DNA of 64,000 nt from the NCBI GenBank assembly GCA_964035545.1, contig OZ037768.1, positions 7,989,241 to 8,053,240 of the forward strand, written 5' to 3'. Below the pieces are notes generated by a model. It had not been told where the DNA came from. It searched no databases and was given only the letters and a program-made list of their open reading frames with translations. This document shows positions 37,070-50,133 of the stretch, in pieces. The position numbers and the translations under genes are program-made. The stretch comes from Bugula neritina. Taxonomy: Eukaryota; Bryozoa; Gymnolaemata; Cheilostomatida; Bugulidae. The first letter of the stretch is position 1. Each line of letters starts with the position of its first letter.

Positions 37070-37240
37070 AATTATCAATTAATAGTCTGGCAGAAAAATG
37101 CCAATTTTTGACTTAGGTTCGCAATCCCGGATAAAGTTTTTTTCTCTCCTGATTATTCAAATATAGGGTCTAGGTAAATGTTTCCAGGTGGGTGTGGACT
37201 TCTTACCCTTGAGCATTTCGAGAAATTCAAGATGGCCGCC
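37070..37240 (+). repeat. Left copy of an inverted 170-bp repeat
   Basis: The reverse complement of 40584-40752 at roughly 80-85% by eye. Shared words include TAGTCTGGCAG, TTAGGTTCGCAATC, GGATAAAGTTTTTTTCTC, GGTGTGGAC and AAGATGGCCGCC. Either long terminal inverted repeats of one 3.7-kb element or two oppositely oriented copies of a short element. Confidence 0.8.
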
Positions 37241-38189
37241 AGGCACCAAACGATTTTTTCTAATTCAAATGTACCTACCCATTGGGGCTAAATTTAAGGT
37301 TCCAATGCTTTGAAATCTTTAGAAATTAATATAATAAAGATGCATGTGCCTTTATCATATGTATTATTGAGTAATAGGCAAATGATACTCAAGGGTAACT
37401 AAGCTAAGCCTTAATCATTCCTTTTTTTCAAGTTTAACCTAGCCTTGCCGTGTTTATAATTTCCTTGCATCTCTGCATCAGTTTGTTCTAACTTCATGAA
37501 AATTTACTATATGGTGTGATTTTATATGCTGATTACAAATATGTCCACCAAATAAAGCTAAAAGGGGTTCTGCAAACTTAAAATGCAACGTCATTGCCAT
37601 ATGAGCTAAATAGCAATTTATTTCCAACTGGCATGCCTATCGAAAAGGTTTGTTGAGCTGCCAACTTAATAGTTATTTTCAGTTTTAAAACTTTAGCTAT
37701 GTTTTTTAAAGTTATAAAAAGGGGTCAACAACCTTAATAACACAGCACCATGGCTTCTTAACATAATTTAATTGCTTTATTATTGACACATCATTTATCT
37801 AAATATTGACATTTTTGCTTTCGAAAACTATTTTTACAATCAGCACATTTCACTTTTCCTCTAAAAGCATTTGTAAACAGTTTTTTATGAATGAAAATGT
37901 ATTTCATGCTGAGGGAAGTAATACATCTATTAGAACAGTTGTTCCCTACCTTTTTCATACCAATCCCCTTTCATTAACGTTTACTATTAATTTCTCCTTT
38001 TTTAATGACCTATGTTGGGTGCACTGGAACACTAATAGCTGAAAGTGATTTGGTAGAAGTAGTTAGTTCTACTTTTGGTGGTTTCTCCAAAATGCTAAAT
38101 AGAAAAAGTTTCTCCAGAATGTACAAGGTCTGAGAATATTGGTGGGAGAACTGTTAAAGCCAGTCTTGATGAAAGTGTAATCACTAGCA

Positions 38190-38730
38190 TGAAGAAGCTT
38201 GAAAAGATGTTGATTAAGATTGCAGAGAGCTCAAGAACAGCAAAACTGTGGCCCATGTGCTTTATTGGACCAATTTTTACCATCAACACCTACATCATAG
38301 CTGTTAGAGAATGAGACTGGGCTTTACACCTAGCAATGGAAGAGGAAATGCACTATCTGCATAGCGTGAAGGTCATGCCACAAGATGTAAGGATTGAATT
38401 TGCGGCTGGTAACCACACAAGGCATCATAAGCGCGGCCAGCTCGACGGCATCTGGTCGGACATGACCATTGAGGTGACCTTCGTAAGATTTGGTCACAGC
38501 AAGGGGGAATCATTGGCATCACCACTAAATCAGAAACTCTCAAGGTGTGGGTGTACAGCACTTCTGCATGCAACAAGATACAGTATGGCCGCAGTGACAT
38601 CAGGGATGAGTCTGAAATAAATGCTTTTACTGCTCATAAGGATGAGATGCAATCAAGAATCCAATCTGATTCAAAGGACAGAGAGTCTGTCAAACGGAAG
38701 ATTGAACTCTGCAATGACCCACTCTAAGAA
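38190..38730 (+). pseudogene. Remnant of a multicopy uncharacterised invertebrate ORF
   Basis: Coding-like pieces in more than one frame: DWALHLAMEEEMHYLHS after an in-frame TGA, then GIWSDMTIEVTFVRFGHSKG, then VWVYSTSACNKI and AHKDEMQSRIQSDSKDRE. From memory these resemble a large uncharacterised protein family present in many copies in marine invertebrate genomes (segments of the type WSDMTIE and HKEEM...D.KDR). Stops and frameshifts show it is dead. Its enzymatic role, if any, is unknown to me. Confidence 0.5.
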
Positions 38731-38759
38731 TGATGCCACCCAGTTGCTCTTGTCAATAT

Positions 38760-39080
38760 TGAAGCAGATAAGTGCAACTGAGATGAGGATGCTTCGAAAC
38801 ATTTACAATACGAATTGGGAAGACCATGTAACAAATGATAATATAAAGGAGGAGGCCAAAATAGAAGCTATTGCAATAGACATGAGGAGGAGACCTCTTC
38901 AATAGTATGGACATGTGCGCAGAAGAGATATGGAGGAAGATATTATAATGGTGGCTGAGATAAAGATACAGAGAAAGAGAAAGAGAGGGGGGGCAAAAAA
39001 ATGTTAATGGATACAGTGAAGGATGGCATACTGAAATGTGGCTTCTCAGATGAAAATGTTGACAATAGAATCAGATGACA
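38760..39080 (+). pseudogene. C-terminal remnant of an RTE-like LINE reverse transcriptase ORF
   Basis: The translated pieces follow the pattern at the 3' end of RTE-type LINE ORFs: EMRMLRNIYNTNWEDH, an IAIDMRRRPLQ piece, a stop in place of the usual Trp, then YGHVRRRDMEEDI and KRKRGG, and a final MDTVKDGILKCGF. No catalytic RT motifs are present; only the tail survives. It abuts the preceding ORF remnant without a clear boundary. Confidence 0.6.
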
Positions 39081-40583
39081 CTCTCTGATAGCACTTGGTG
39101 CCCTGCAAAACCGCTACTCATCCTGGACCACAGCGCACTGGGTGAGAAAGTTCAAGACAAAGCCCTAAAATGAACAATTTGCTGCCTTCCCATGGCCTCT
39201 CAAGAGCAACAATGTAAAATATCGGAAAGGGAGTCATACTAAATGTCTTGGTAGAAGGAAAGTGTGATTTGGTGACACTAGTGCTTTTTTCAGGATGACT
39301 ATTCATACAAGCTACCAAGTTTATGCTATGTTGCTACAATTATGCAAAGTGCTCCTCCATGACATCTACAAGACAAAAGGTTTGGGAAACCAAGGTCAGC
39401 AATGCTATTTGCGATGTGCCTTTAACTTATGTACTTTGCCTCCTACAGATGAAGCTATTGGACAATGTCACCAGAGCACACCTCCAGGTAGCCATATGAA
39501 ACTGCGGCATTAAACCCACAAGAACATTGGTAGGTGATAGGGAATCTAATAGAATCTCTTTTTCCAAAAGGAGTAGGAAATGATGTTGTGCTTACACCAG
39601 ACAGTACTATGAAGTGGATCATGTTAGTTAATTTGGTGTACACTCGACGACTCTAGCTTTTGGCGAGTTTTTACAATTTAGCTGCTATTGTATATAGATT
39701 TTTGCCACAAACTATCAAAATTTTAACAAATAAAACTGAATAATTAAGGCTTTTCCAATTATGTATGATTTTCTATGTCTATTCCTAATTTATTATTACA
39801 TTGGGATATTATATAGGCCGTGATGATTCACAAATGTATATTTAGCTCGTATGACAATGACGCCGCGCTTAAATGTTGCAGGACCTCTTCCCAGTCATTT
39901 TTGTTATGCATAGATAGAATCACCAAATTCTATTACCCCATATAGTAAGTTTTCATGAATTTTGAGCAAACTTTAAAATGTTTGATCATAATCTGCTGAT
40001 GTGTACTAAATAAAGTAAAATGGCCCAAATTCATTAAATGCTCCTGTGGAAGCCAACAATTATGCAAAACAACACGATATGACTATTCTAGTACATCTAT
40101 CCTATGCACAGAGTTCTGCCCTTGTGAAGCAGTAACAGGAGTGTGCTGCAATGAACTAACATTTCTAACAAAGGCTAATGATAGAAAAAAATGAAAAAGG
40201 TGTTTAATATGAACATGAGTGAAAGTTTGTCGCATTTGTACGATTATATATATGTTCAATTTTAACTTTAGCTGAGCAATATGCTGCATCTGTATCTTTT
40301 TTCACCTTCTATTCACTGGCAATAAGCAATGCTTTTCTTTATATATCTGTCCAGTGTCCAAACAGTTATTCAAAAACCTTGTATCATTTCTCTGCACCAT
40401 ATTGAAGCAATTCCGATTTTTGAGCTGAGAAACATGTCTCTTGGCTCTTTACTTTGATTCCTTTTTACTGGCATGGCACATATTCATTCTAAAAATGCAC
40501 ATCTATTTTAATCTTCAAAAAAATTTTGTTTTTGCAACATAATATAGACTTTATGCCGACTAGATTACGATTTTTTCATAATT

Positions 40584-40752
40584 GGCGGCCATCTTGGATT
40601 TCTCGAAAGGCTCAAGGGTGGCCGGTCCACACCCATCTGGAAACATCTACCTGGACCCTCAAGATAAATAATCAAAAGAGAAAAAAACTTTATCCGAGAT
40701 TGCGAACCTAACCCCCAGTTCTGCCAGACTATAAATAATTGATTCAATAATT
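40584..40752 (-). repeat. Right copy of an inverted 170-bp repeat
   Basis: Partner of 37070-37240 in opposite orientation. The 3.3 kb between the copies holds the two dead ORF remnants above and AT-rich sequence, including weak similarity to the foldback element near 39660-39720 and 39990-40020. Confidence 0.8.
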
Positions 40753-40897
40753 ACATTCTCAAATTTTGTACAAGATGTTTTTGATACATGTAATGAAAAA
40801 AACTTGGAAGTACTTATCGATTCTGACTTGCAGCTGAGGCATCAATGTCAGTGTCAGCTGTCAACTTGAATATATATATATATATTTATATATATAA

Positions 40898-42180
40898 GGG
40901 GGGGGGGGCACAACGGTCATAGGGGTACAAAAAGCCGGCCAAATTGTGAGAGAACTTATTAACTTAAAGTTGTGATTTTTTTTTCATAAAAAGATATTGA
41001 CATAATTATTTAGCTTTTGTAGTTTCAACACTTGCGGAACATACGTGTTGAAAAGGCGAGTAAAAAACTGTTTTTACCTACTTTTTGTAAATTTTTTAGG
41101 ACGTCGTTAAAGCCTCATAACTTTTTACACTCAAAGGCAAGAAGCCTAGATTTTACTAATATTGTTGCCATTGCTTGTCTCTACAATGCTTAACTAGTAT
41201 AACAGCAAACACTGAAATAAATTTTCCTTGAGGCACATTTACTCTTAATTTGGCCACACGGGGCACAATGGGCCACCTGATTATTGCACTCTGATCACTG
41301 TTATTAGTTTGTTTGCCTAAAAAGTTGGTTGAACTGTTACTAAAATCTATAGATATAGCCATTTCTGACCTTTTTGTAAAATATAAAAGACATCATGGTA
41401 AGACTACAAAACTACAAGTTGAAGCTCCCCTAATATATACATCTGGTGAGGTTAAAGCTTTGCAATTTTATACATAATACAAAACACTCTGCTGTTGCTA
41501 CTAGTAGATAGTCATGATAATCATTATATATTACACCATTGAGGGAATATACATGTATTTGACTGAAATAAATTGTGATTTGCTCATTTGCTTCCCCTCT
41601 TCCCTCCGTACTTCAGTCACAAACCTCAGTCATGCATGCACCTTAGCTACAGTCCATAGAAAAAAGTCTACTCGGATTTTTGTAGTACACGTTACTAAAG
41701 TTTTTTTTTAATAAACGTTGCTCTGAAGTGAAAATAACAGAACATTTTTAGTTCTAAACAGTAATGATAATGGCATTGCAGAACTGAGTGACGTGCGTTT
41801 GATTTTGCCTTCCTCTGCTAACCGTAGTAACACAAACTGTACAGCTAAAACATGAATTTTGCTGTAGATCTGAAAGAGAATCTTTATTTATTTGTAATAT
41901 TAAATAAATAAAGATCAGATGTAACAAAATATACGCAAAATTTCAATATATTTGTTGTGTCCCATTGTACCCCGGTACCGGGGCACAATGGGCCGATTTT
42001 TTTGTCGTGAACATTTCATTATTCTGAAAGTTGTGAGAGAGATAGAAACAAAAAACTGATACCTGTAATAGACAACATATGCAGCATTAAAACTAGAGAT
42101 TATTGAACTAGTAACTTGAAAAACAGACAAATGAGAGCAACAAATGCAAAATTCGGCCCGTTGTGCCCCCCCCCCCCCCC
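40898..42180. mobile_element. Candidate DNA transposon or MITE with G-run inverted ends
   Basis: The left end is a G run followed by CACAACGGTC. The right end is CGGCCCGTTGTG followed by a C run, the inverse. Both ends abut (TA)n. The motif GGGGCACAATGGGCC occurs inside at 41258-41275 and 41980-41998. The second is half of a near-perfect palindrome (41962-41994), one mismatch by eye. Such repeated subterminal motifs are typical of transposase-binding sites. No transposase ORF is recognisable, so it is probably non-autonomous or decayed. Confidence 0.6.
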
Positions 42181-42185
42181 GTTAC

Positions 42186-42188
<3 letters not shown>

Positions 42189-42246
<58 letters not shown>
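42189..42246. repeat. (TA)n microsatellite
   Basis: An uninterrupted TA repeat of about 58 bp next to the right end of the G-run element. A shorter TA repeat flanks the left end (40870-40896). Confidence 0.9.
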
Positions 42247-42249
<3 letters not shown>

Positions 42250-42413
42250 CTAGACTACTTGAAGCCAAGATGAGTACGTTTAAGTTTTTTACAGGAAACA
42301 TTCAGTGGTGCAAGGGAAACAACTCTTATCAAGATTTTTTAGAAGAAATATCTTACAAATGAGAGACACTTTTAGAGAAAGTTTCAACATTTTATTTGAA
42401 TGCATTGACCGAA

Positions 42414-45400
42414 ATGCTTTGCCATAATCTCTATATTACTGTGTTTGTGCTAAGATTATGCATTGCGCTTAGTGATAAACTTAGCTCTCAAAAACAGCTA
42501 AAAAGGAAAGAACACGACAGCTTTGTTTATGAAAAGCATAAGAAAAGTCAAAGCTCAGACAAATCAAGAGATGAGCTAGTTAAGATTTCTCTACAAGCTT
42601 CTCATCAGCTAGAAACTAATATTGCACATACATATACACTGAACTCACTTGAAGATGTCAACAAGTTTAAAAGCGAAATGACTGAACTTAGTGAAAACAT
42701 ACAGCTGACTATTATCAGAAGAAGTAGCTCGTCTCTGATTTTAAACTTAAAACACAGCCCACTACTAATTTCTAAAAATTTCTTTACAAAGTATTTTACT
42801 TCAAGTGGAGCTCCGGTTATCAAGAGTGCGGATGAACAGGATGTTGAGCTTGCACATTGTTTCTTCACTGGTAATGTTCAAAATCAAGTGTATTCAATGG
42901 TTTCACTAAATTTTTGTAATGGAGTCAAAGGTACTATAGAACTATTTAACAGCACATATAGGATAACACCAACGGTCATAAGTGACAAACTAAATCATCA
43001 CTTGTACCTGATGAATACAACCAACAGGAAGGATGAGTTGAAGAAGTGTGGTACTGAAGAGGCACACCATTTTAGCAAAAGCAAAAATTTCAGCAATTCA
43101 ACAAATTATGCAAAAAACCAAAACAAACGAGAATTGAATCAGAAAAGACCAGTTGCCGGTTACAGTTCAACAACTAAATACGTAGAAATGGTTCTTGTCA
43201 TGGACAACAGCCAATTTCGAAGAGCAGGCAGTATTGAAGCTACAGTTGTCCGAGCAATGACTCTTGTGAATCACGCAAACTTTTTACTGAAGCAATTAGA
43301 TATCTACATTGCAGTGATTAGCTTAGAAATCTGGAATGATAGAGACAAAATCCCGTACCCTGAAGCAAGGGATGGTTCAGGGGGTGTCAACCACAATCAA
43401 CTTTTAAGTAACCTTAGAAGATATCGGCAGCATAAACTGAACTGGAATCTTCCTAATGACAACATCCAATTATTTTCAACTGTAGACTTTGAAGGCAGCA
43501 CAATAGGTTTGGGTTCAACAAAAGGCATCTGCTCTCAGCCTAATAACGGAGGTATTACGTCAGACACAATAGAAGATGATCCTATTCGAGCAGCCACAAC
43601 TATGGCTCATGAGCTTGGTCATAACTTGGGTTTAAAACACACCAGTGCCTTTAGAGATGAGGCGTGTCTATGTGAAGATCCTGCTGATCCAGAATACACA
43701 GACTGTATCATGAACCCGTCCTCGTCTTGTATGTAATAATAATTATTATTACATAAATTGAATTTGACTTCAGATAATTGTCTGTTGTTATATACATAGC
43801 TGTTAACTGCTACTATATCGCATAAACTATTGAAAACTTTAAATAAACATTTTTAGTTTAGATTGGTCTCCACCTAAGCGTAAAATAAAAACAAGTGTAG
43901 ATGACTGAAGCAGTTTAGTGATTCTTCCAGCTGTCTAGTTTTATTATATTAGAGAGCAATTTAAATATATTTCGCTAGATTTAAGCGAAATGCTCTAGTG
44001 AGATAATTTAAGCCAATATTTAGCTATGCTTTTAGCTCTGGTAACACGCTATGCAGCTTACCACTAACAAGGTATTTAAAACCCACAACAACCCAACATG
44101 GTTTGAACAAATACTTAGCTAGAAGGCAAATAATTTTACGTTAGAAAATCTCCGTAACCTGTACATGTTGATGTACTCACTTTTCTTTTGTCTTCGCACA
44201 ACGAAACATTTGCATTGAACAATATTAGTTGATTCATTTATAGTCATCACAGTTATAAATCTGCGTATTTAGAAAACATTTCCCCATTAACACCTCCTCA
44301 TTAATTCAGCAAATTATACATATTTATGTTTTGAGTGCTGTTCAAATTAAAAAATTTTTTTTTAAACTTTACATACTAACTTTTTCTCATTTAACACACC
44401 ATATTGTTGTAAAGCAACAGAATACTTATTTAGCTATATTCATTTAACTTTTGTTTCAGACTATAGACAGCCTATAAGATGGTCTCCCTGTAACATAGCC
44501 AACATGTTGAAGTTAGCTGAAGGTAACCTCTATCATTGTCTTGAAAACATTCCAGAAACATTAGCAAAAAGTAGCAGAAACACTGCATTTTGTGGCAACT
44601 TCTTCGTTGAAGAAGGTAAGATTGTAAATACATAGAGAGTATGTTTTAAAAATACAGTACATGTCCATGTCAATATTGTGATAATTTTTTATTATCGGAC
44701 TAAATTTCGAAAATAAAATGTTAGTTTTACAAGTTTATCACACTCACGTTATTTTTTATCATTTTGAATAAGTATTTTGCAATTAAATTCTTTTCAATTC
44801 TGAAACATTTGGTGTTTGCAATGTTGAAACATGAAGAAATATATAACTTATAGGTTAACTTATACACTGTCTAACAGAATGAAAGCAATATATCAATTGT
44901 GTGCCTTTGCACATTATTACTTCTCTAATTACCATAAATATATTTTGTTTTTGTGGTTGCAAAAAAATTAGCAGAAAATTGCAGAATAAATCTGACAGTT
45001 GCGTATTATTGGTCAGCTTTGTCCCACTTAGTATCAATATAGTAAATTTAATTACCTCTGTATCAATATGGTAACTTCAATCCACTCTGTATTAATGGAG
45101 TAAGTTTTTTTAAAATAAAAGGTGAGTATTTTTGCTTGTTTTGACTGTATCACACTTTTACACAGATACTATTATATAGGTAAGTATAAGCCCCACATTA
45201 TGTATCATTATTTGGTAAATCACTATTCAATGATCACATGTAATAAAGCTTCCTTTGCTATCTTATTTGCTTCAAGTAATAGAATGATTATAAGTTTTGG
45301 ACATTTATATATTTTCTTCAGCATATGTTTACCTGAACAGGTAGAACCAAGCCTATCTGGAAATATAGAATATAATTATTATATTCAGATATATTTTATA

Positions 45401-48400
45401 GAAGAAGAGTGTGACTGTGGCCAACCAGAGTATTGTCAGAGTAATTGTTGTGACCCAACAACCTGTAAACTACACAGTAATGCTACATGTGCTACAGGTA
45501 AATAATTATCTCAACTCATTACTGATATGCATGTTGACTGTATGCATTTTTATAATATAAGATTTTTATGTATTTATAATACTTTTTTTCGAAAAACAAA
45601 ATATCTCCAACATAATAATATGTCTATACTCTATAGTCTATACCTATACAAATAATTTTAATACTTTTTATTGTTGCAAATATTACAATAACTACATTTT
45701 TTTAAATAAAGTTTGTTTTTAGATAAATTTGCTAAATATTGAAAAAGTCAACTATATCATTATTCTGTTGAATTCATACTTTTATTTTTGTATTATTTCT
45801 TTTCCTGCTTTTGACCACAGCGTGATTTCAGATTGAAAATATTGAGAGATGGAAGTTTGCCAATATTTCTTTGAAAAATACTTGTTTTTGTAGTGATTAG
45901 TTTCACTTTGTTATTCTAAACTCTCAAGCATTGAAAGTTTTTCTCAAATGTATTTCAAAGATATTGTCAAACTGAAAGTGGTGCCAACAGTTATCAAATA
46001 TTTAAACAAGCACTATATTATTTATAAACCAGACCTAGTGTTACAAACACGGCCATAATATTATATTAAACATATACATAAAACAAAATGATCCCAGCAT
46101 ACTATTAAGATATATAGTGAAAATTAAAGTGATCAAGCAGCCAAACTGGTGTTAGGCTCAAATTACCCAAAAAATATAACAAAAAATTGGTGCTATATGT
46201 CTAATGCTCTCTAATTTTTATAGTCATCTTTTATAACAACTTGAGCACTTTATTAAAACATTATTAATTGCATTAAGTGTAGGCCTACTACTTAAAAGAT
46301 CTTTAAACTTTTACATAAGAATATAGATTTAGATTACAACTATAACTTAATAATAGTTTAATTTTTTACTCAGTTTCCTTCAATTGTATAAGGTCTTTTA
46401 CTAATGATACTATTTTTATCACTCTCAACTGTTACTTTGTCCAGGATCCTGCTGTGACCTTGAGACATGTACTGTTCGTCCAATCTCATACCCATGTCGT
46501 TCAGTGCAAGATTCACAGTGTGATCTACCTGAAACATGTGACGGGGATAGTGAATGGTGTCCCATTATAGATACATATAAACGTGATGGAACTGAGTGTA
46601 CAAACGTAGAACAAGGCTATTGCTATGAAGGGAAATGTAATACCCACAGTTCTCAGTGCCAGCTCATTTGGGGTGTGGAGAATGAAGCTAAGAGGTCAGA
46701 TGACGTCTGCTACGTGAAAAGCAACAATGCCAGTACGATCAACCAGGCATATGCTTCTTGACTATACGTTTATTTATGTTTACATATTTCAACACAAGGA
46801 AATACCTAATTGTGTGCACGCAATATACACCTCAATTTTATGTTAAAGTTGGTGTTGATGTTGAGTATATAGAAACAAGCTACCCAGAGTGGAAAGACTG
46901 TCAAAAGTTAAAGTCTGGTTTTGTCTTATTTCAATGGCCCGCCACAGACTTATAATAACTTTTTAAATTTTTTTATGAACATAACTTAAATTTTTTTCAT
47001 AACAGGAAGTTTACTTCAAACCTGCCATCTAATATGAGAACAGATAAAAATTAATTAAAGGAAAGAAGACATTTGAAAACAATAATTTCACAGAAAAATG
47101 CTTTTCTAATGTGTGAGATTATTTCATCGCCTCTTTGATTAAATGAATATTTGTTTCAAATAACCAGAAATTACCATTTGCTGCCTTTTTCTTATATCAT
47201 TTTTGTAGGTGCTTATTTTGGAAACTGTGGCTGGGAAACTGACGGATTAAATACTTACTCAACTACTATATATTATATAAAAAAGATTTTTAAAAGCTGT
47301 GAAACAGAGAATGACAAACTATGTGGAATGCTGCACTGCTATTTTATAGCTGAATCTATAGATGAAATAGAAGCAAAGTTAGTAAACTTTCCTTTACTGA
47401 AACATTTACGAGTGGTAGACGGACACAAGTGTGCTATTACTTCTTTTGACGTTGGTAAGGGCTACATAGTAACAAAGTAGCTTATTCAAAATAAATTTTG
47501 AAACTTAACATGCAGTAAGTAGCCTAAATTTTTTAAGATCACAGAGTTCTTAAAGTCATGTATTACCAAGATCAGAAAACAATCGTTAAAATTGTAATTA
47601 TAATTAGTTTGAATTATTATTGATTATGCAGCACCAAAAGCAAATTTACATTATACAGTTGATTATTTCTATTTTTTATCCAAAATATACAGACACAAGT
47701 AAAAATATAAAACAGCTATATATTAATAATAGTTTTGACTGCATTTAAGTCACAAGTAGACAAGACTGCGTTTTAGTGTCGAGTACAACAGTTCTTCTGT
47801 GCAGTAAAGCGATTAGAATTGATAAAAGTATTAATACTAATATAGCAAGTATTATAATTGATTATAAATAGCTTAAATATTAATTTCACAAACTTCAATA
47901 CCATAATTATGTTACTGTTATGTAATCTAATACCTATTTTCCAAAGTGTTCAGTTTTAACTTTCACAAATAAATATTTTTACAAACAAATAAGTTATAAT
48001 TTTTTAATTTAATGTTTGCTATTGTTATTATGTGTTAACTTTTTTAATAGTTTGCATAGTAATTTATACAAATAAACACATGTTACCATTTCAGGTTTAT
48101 ACACACACGATCCTGGCCAGGTGCCAAATGGAGCAAAATGTGCCACCAACAGTATGTGTGTCAACTCCAAGTGTGTACCTGTACCCCAACAACCTGAGTC
48201 ATGTGACTGTAATGGTAGAGGTGTCTGTAACCAGCTCAATCAATGTCATTGTGACATAGGCTGGGCTCCACCAGACTGCATGCGAAGAGGAAAGGGAGGT
48301 TCTCTTGCCAGCCAACCAACTGTTATTTTAAAGCCACACCTATCTTTAATAGCAGGTAATGGTGATGTTGGATTTACTACAGCATATCAGTATAGTCATG

Positions 48401-50133
48401 TTTTCTGTATTAATAAAAACTGGACTAGATATACTTTCACAGCTTTGAAAAATGGTAAAGTAACTCCAAACAACCTAAAGTCTCACTAAATTGTTGCAAA
48501 ACTACTACAGAATGAGCTTTAAAGATTGATTAAATAGGAAATCATATACCTGGCGTCAGCCAAAATACTGACATATCTTTTATTTATATTAAAACTACTA
48601 ATTGCTTTAAGAACCTAAATTATTTACATCATATGATCTTTTGCTTGAAGGTCTGGCATCTTTCTTTGGTGTTGCACTAATGACAGCCGTTGCCATAGCG
48701 ATAGGATACAGACGTAAAACAGATATTAAACAATTTTTCAACAAACATCGCAGGTCTGATAGTTATCAATTACATGTAATTTTAGATTAGCTTTAGTTCT
48801 AGGTACAACTAAAAGATTATAAATCCATGATTCATTTTATACATGTAAAAACTACTTCTTTATTTAATTTTTAAAAGCTCAATTGTTGAGTAACTAGTGC
48901 CTTTTGGAGGTCTAAAGCTTAGGTAAATGAGAGACAATTTCTAATTTAACTTTGAACAAAATCCTAGAAGCATTTTAATTGTTTGAGCTTGGATACTTGA
49001 AAAGGCAGCTAAAGAAAAAAATTTAAAAACTCAATATTGCTTCTCTTCCCATTCCTAGGTGATAAAGCATTAACTAAATAGTTTAAAATAGGATTTTCTT
49101 ATCAAAAATAAAGTCAATATAAATCAGGATGTTTGCTATAACTAAGCTCTGTCATTATATAAATTAGTCATACTTGTTGACCTCTAAAAACAGATCACCA
49201 ATTATCACATATTTTTTGTTTTAGCAAAGAGAATAACTTGAGTCTTCATCAAACTCCACCAGATAAGTCAGCGTCTGCAACTCCTGATAACCTTGCTGTT
49301 CCTAAGCAACCAAAGTATTCAACTACTGCAAGTGAAAATAGTGATGTAACACCTTCAACTAAAGCTGAACCAATTCCCAGCAAACGTAAGTGGGTCATTT
49401 TACTTAACTTAGTAGACACTAGAAATCTTCGATTTTTAGCTATGTTTTATAATTTAGCTGCTAATGAACATGGGTTTTTGCCCAAAACTAGTAAAATATG
49501 AATGAACACACCTAAATAATCAAGGTTCTTTTTAATTTTGCTTGATTTCTCTTTTTTTTCTAATTATTCAGCTACTTTTGATTTCGGAGAGTTTTGTTTT
49601 TTTCGTAACTCTCTGCAATCAAAAGTAGCTGAATAAATAAAAAAAACGTGAGAAATCAAGCAAAATAAGGAAGAACTGATTATTTAAATGTCTTCATTCA
49701 TATTTTACTAGTTTTGGGCAAAAGCCCTTGTTCATTAGCAACTAATTTGTGAAAAACAGCTAAAAAATGGAGATTCCCAGTGTGTACTAAAATAAGTAAA
49801 ATGATCCAAGTGTTTTCTTCTTCTTTTCTATCATATAAGCAATACAATAGTTGTCAAAAAGAGAGGGGTTTGGTTTATGCTCAATGAACCACTTCGATTT
49901 TCACATATACATACTTGCATGCATATATTAAGTTTTTGGCACTCCATAAATACTTCTTTCTAAAATAAGATATATTTGGAAACCTTGTTTTAGCAGCTAC
50001 CTCTACAGAAAAGCCACTAAGCACTATAAATATCTCTCCTCAGAAGGCTTCATCTAGAAGTAAATCTAAGCGGTTAGAGAAGGTTTCCACTTCACCTTCA
50101 GTACCTAAACGCAAAGGATCCAAGGTTAAATGA
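42414..50133 (+). CDS. ADAM-type transmembrane metalloprotease A2
   Basis: Nine exons encode 921 aa: 42414-43728, 44460-44615, 45402-45497, 46445-46732, 47209-47454, 48095-48355, 48651-48753, 49225-49385 and 49994-50133. The ATG at 42414 begins a signal peptide ([20 protein letters not shown]). The prodomain has a likely cysteine-switch (LKKCG) and basic cleavage sites (NKR, QKR). The reprolysin domain carries [11 protein letters not shown] at residues 399-409 and the Met-turn CIMNPS. Disintegrin (exon 3 and part of 4, DLPETCDGD), Cys-rich (exons 4-5) and EGF (exon 6) modules follow. Exon 7 encodes the transmembrane segment [14 protein letters not shown] and a basic stop-transfer. The tail is Ser/Lys-rich and ends KRKGSKVK. 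The exon 7 donor is GTCTGA (weak). The exon 9 acceptor is TAGCAG, a NAGNAG site. Intron 8 holds a foldback element. Other introns hold only AT-rich sequence. Confidence 0.9.
49393..49807. mobile_element. Foldback (palindromic) transposable element with 5-bp target duplication
   Basis: The 415 bp form two inverted arms of about 200 bp around a centre near 49598. The ends are GGTCATTTTACTTA and TAAGTAAAATGATCC. AAGTG flanks both sides (49388-49392 and 49808-49812). The paralogous intron of A3 is uninterrupted at this point and has a single AAGTG (63548-63552), which is an empty site. The insertion lies directly after the exon 8 splice donor, and the duplication keeps the donor as GTAAGTG. No ORF of its own is recognised. 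Confidence 0.92.

Noticed and set aside
38336..38620. Intact open frame in the A1-A2 spacer as a host gene
   Set aside because: Coding similarity jumps between frames with a stop just upstream and repeats all round, so it is a dead fragment.
39118..39643. Overlapping short frames on both strands between the LINE tail and 39.7 kb
   Set aside because: No family similarity recognised, no splice logic, and opposite-strand frames are equally long.
45122..45401. N-terminal extension of the A2 disintegrin exon
   Set aside because: The open frame runs upstream by chance. A clear acceptor at 45401 and the matching A3 exon at 54778 fix the exon start.
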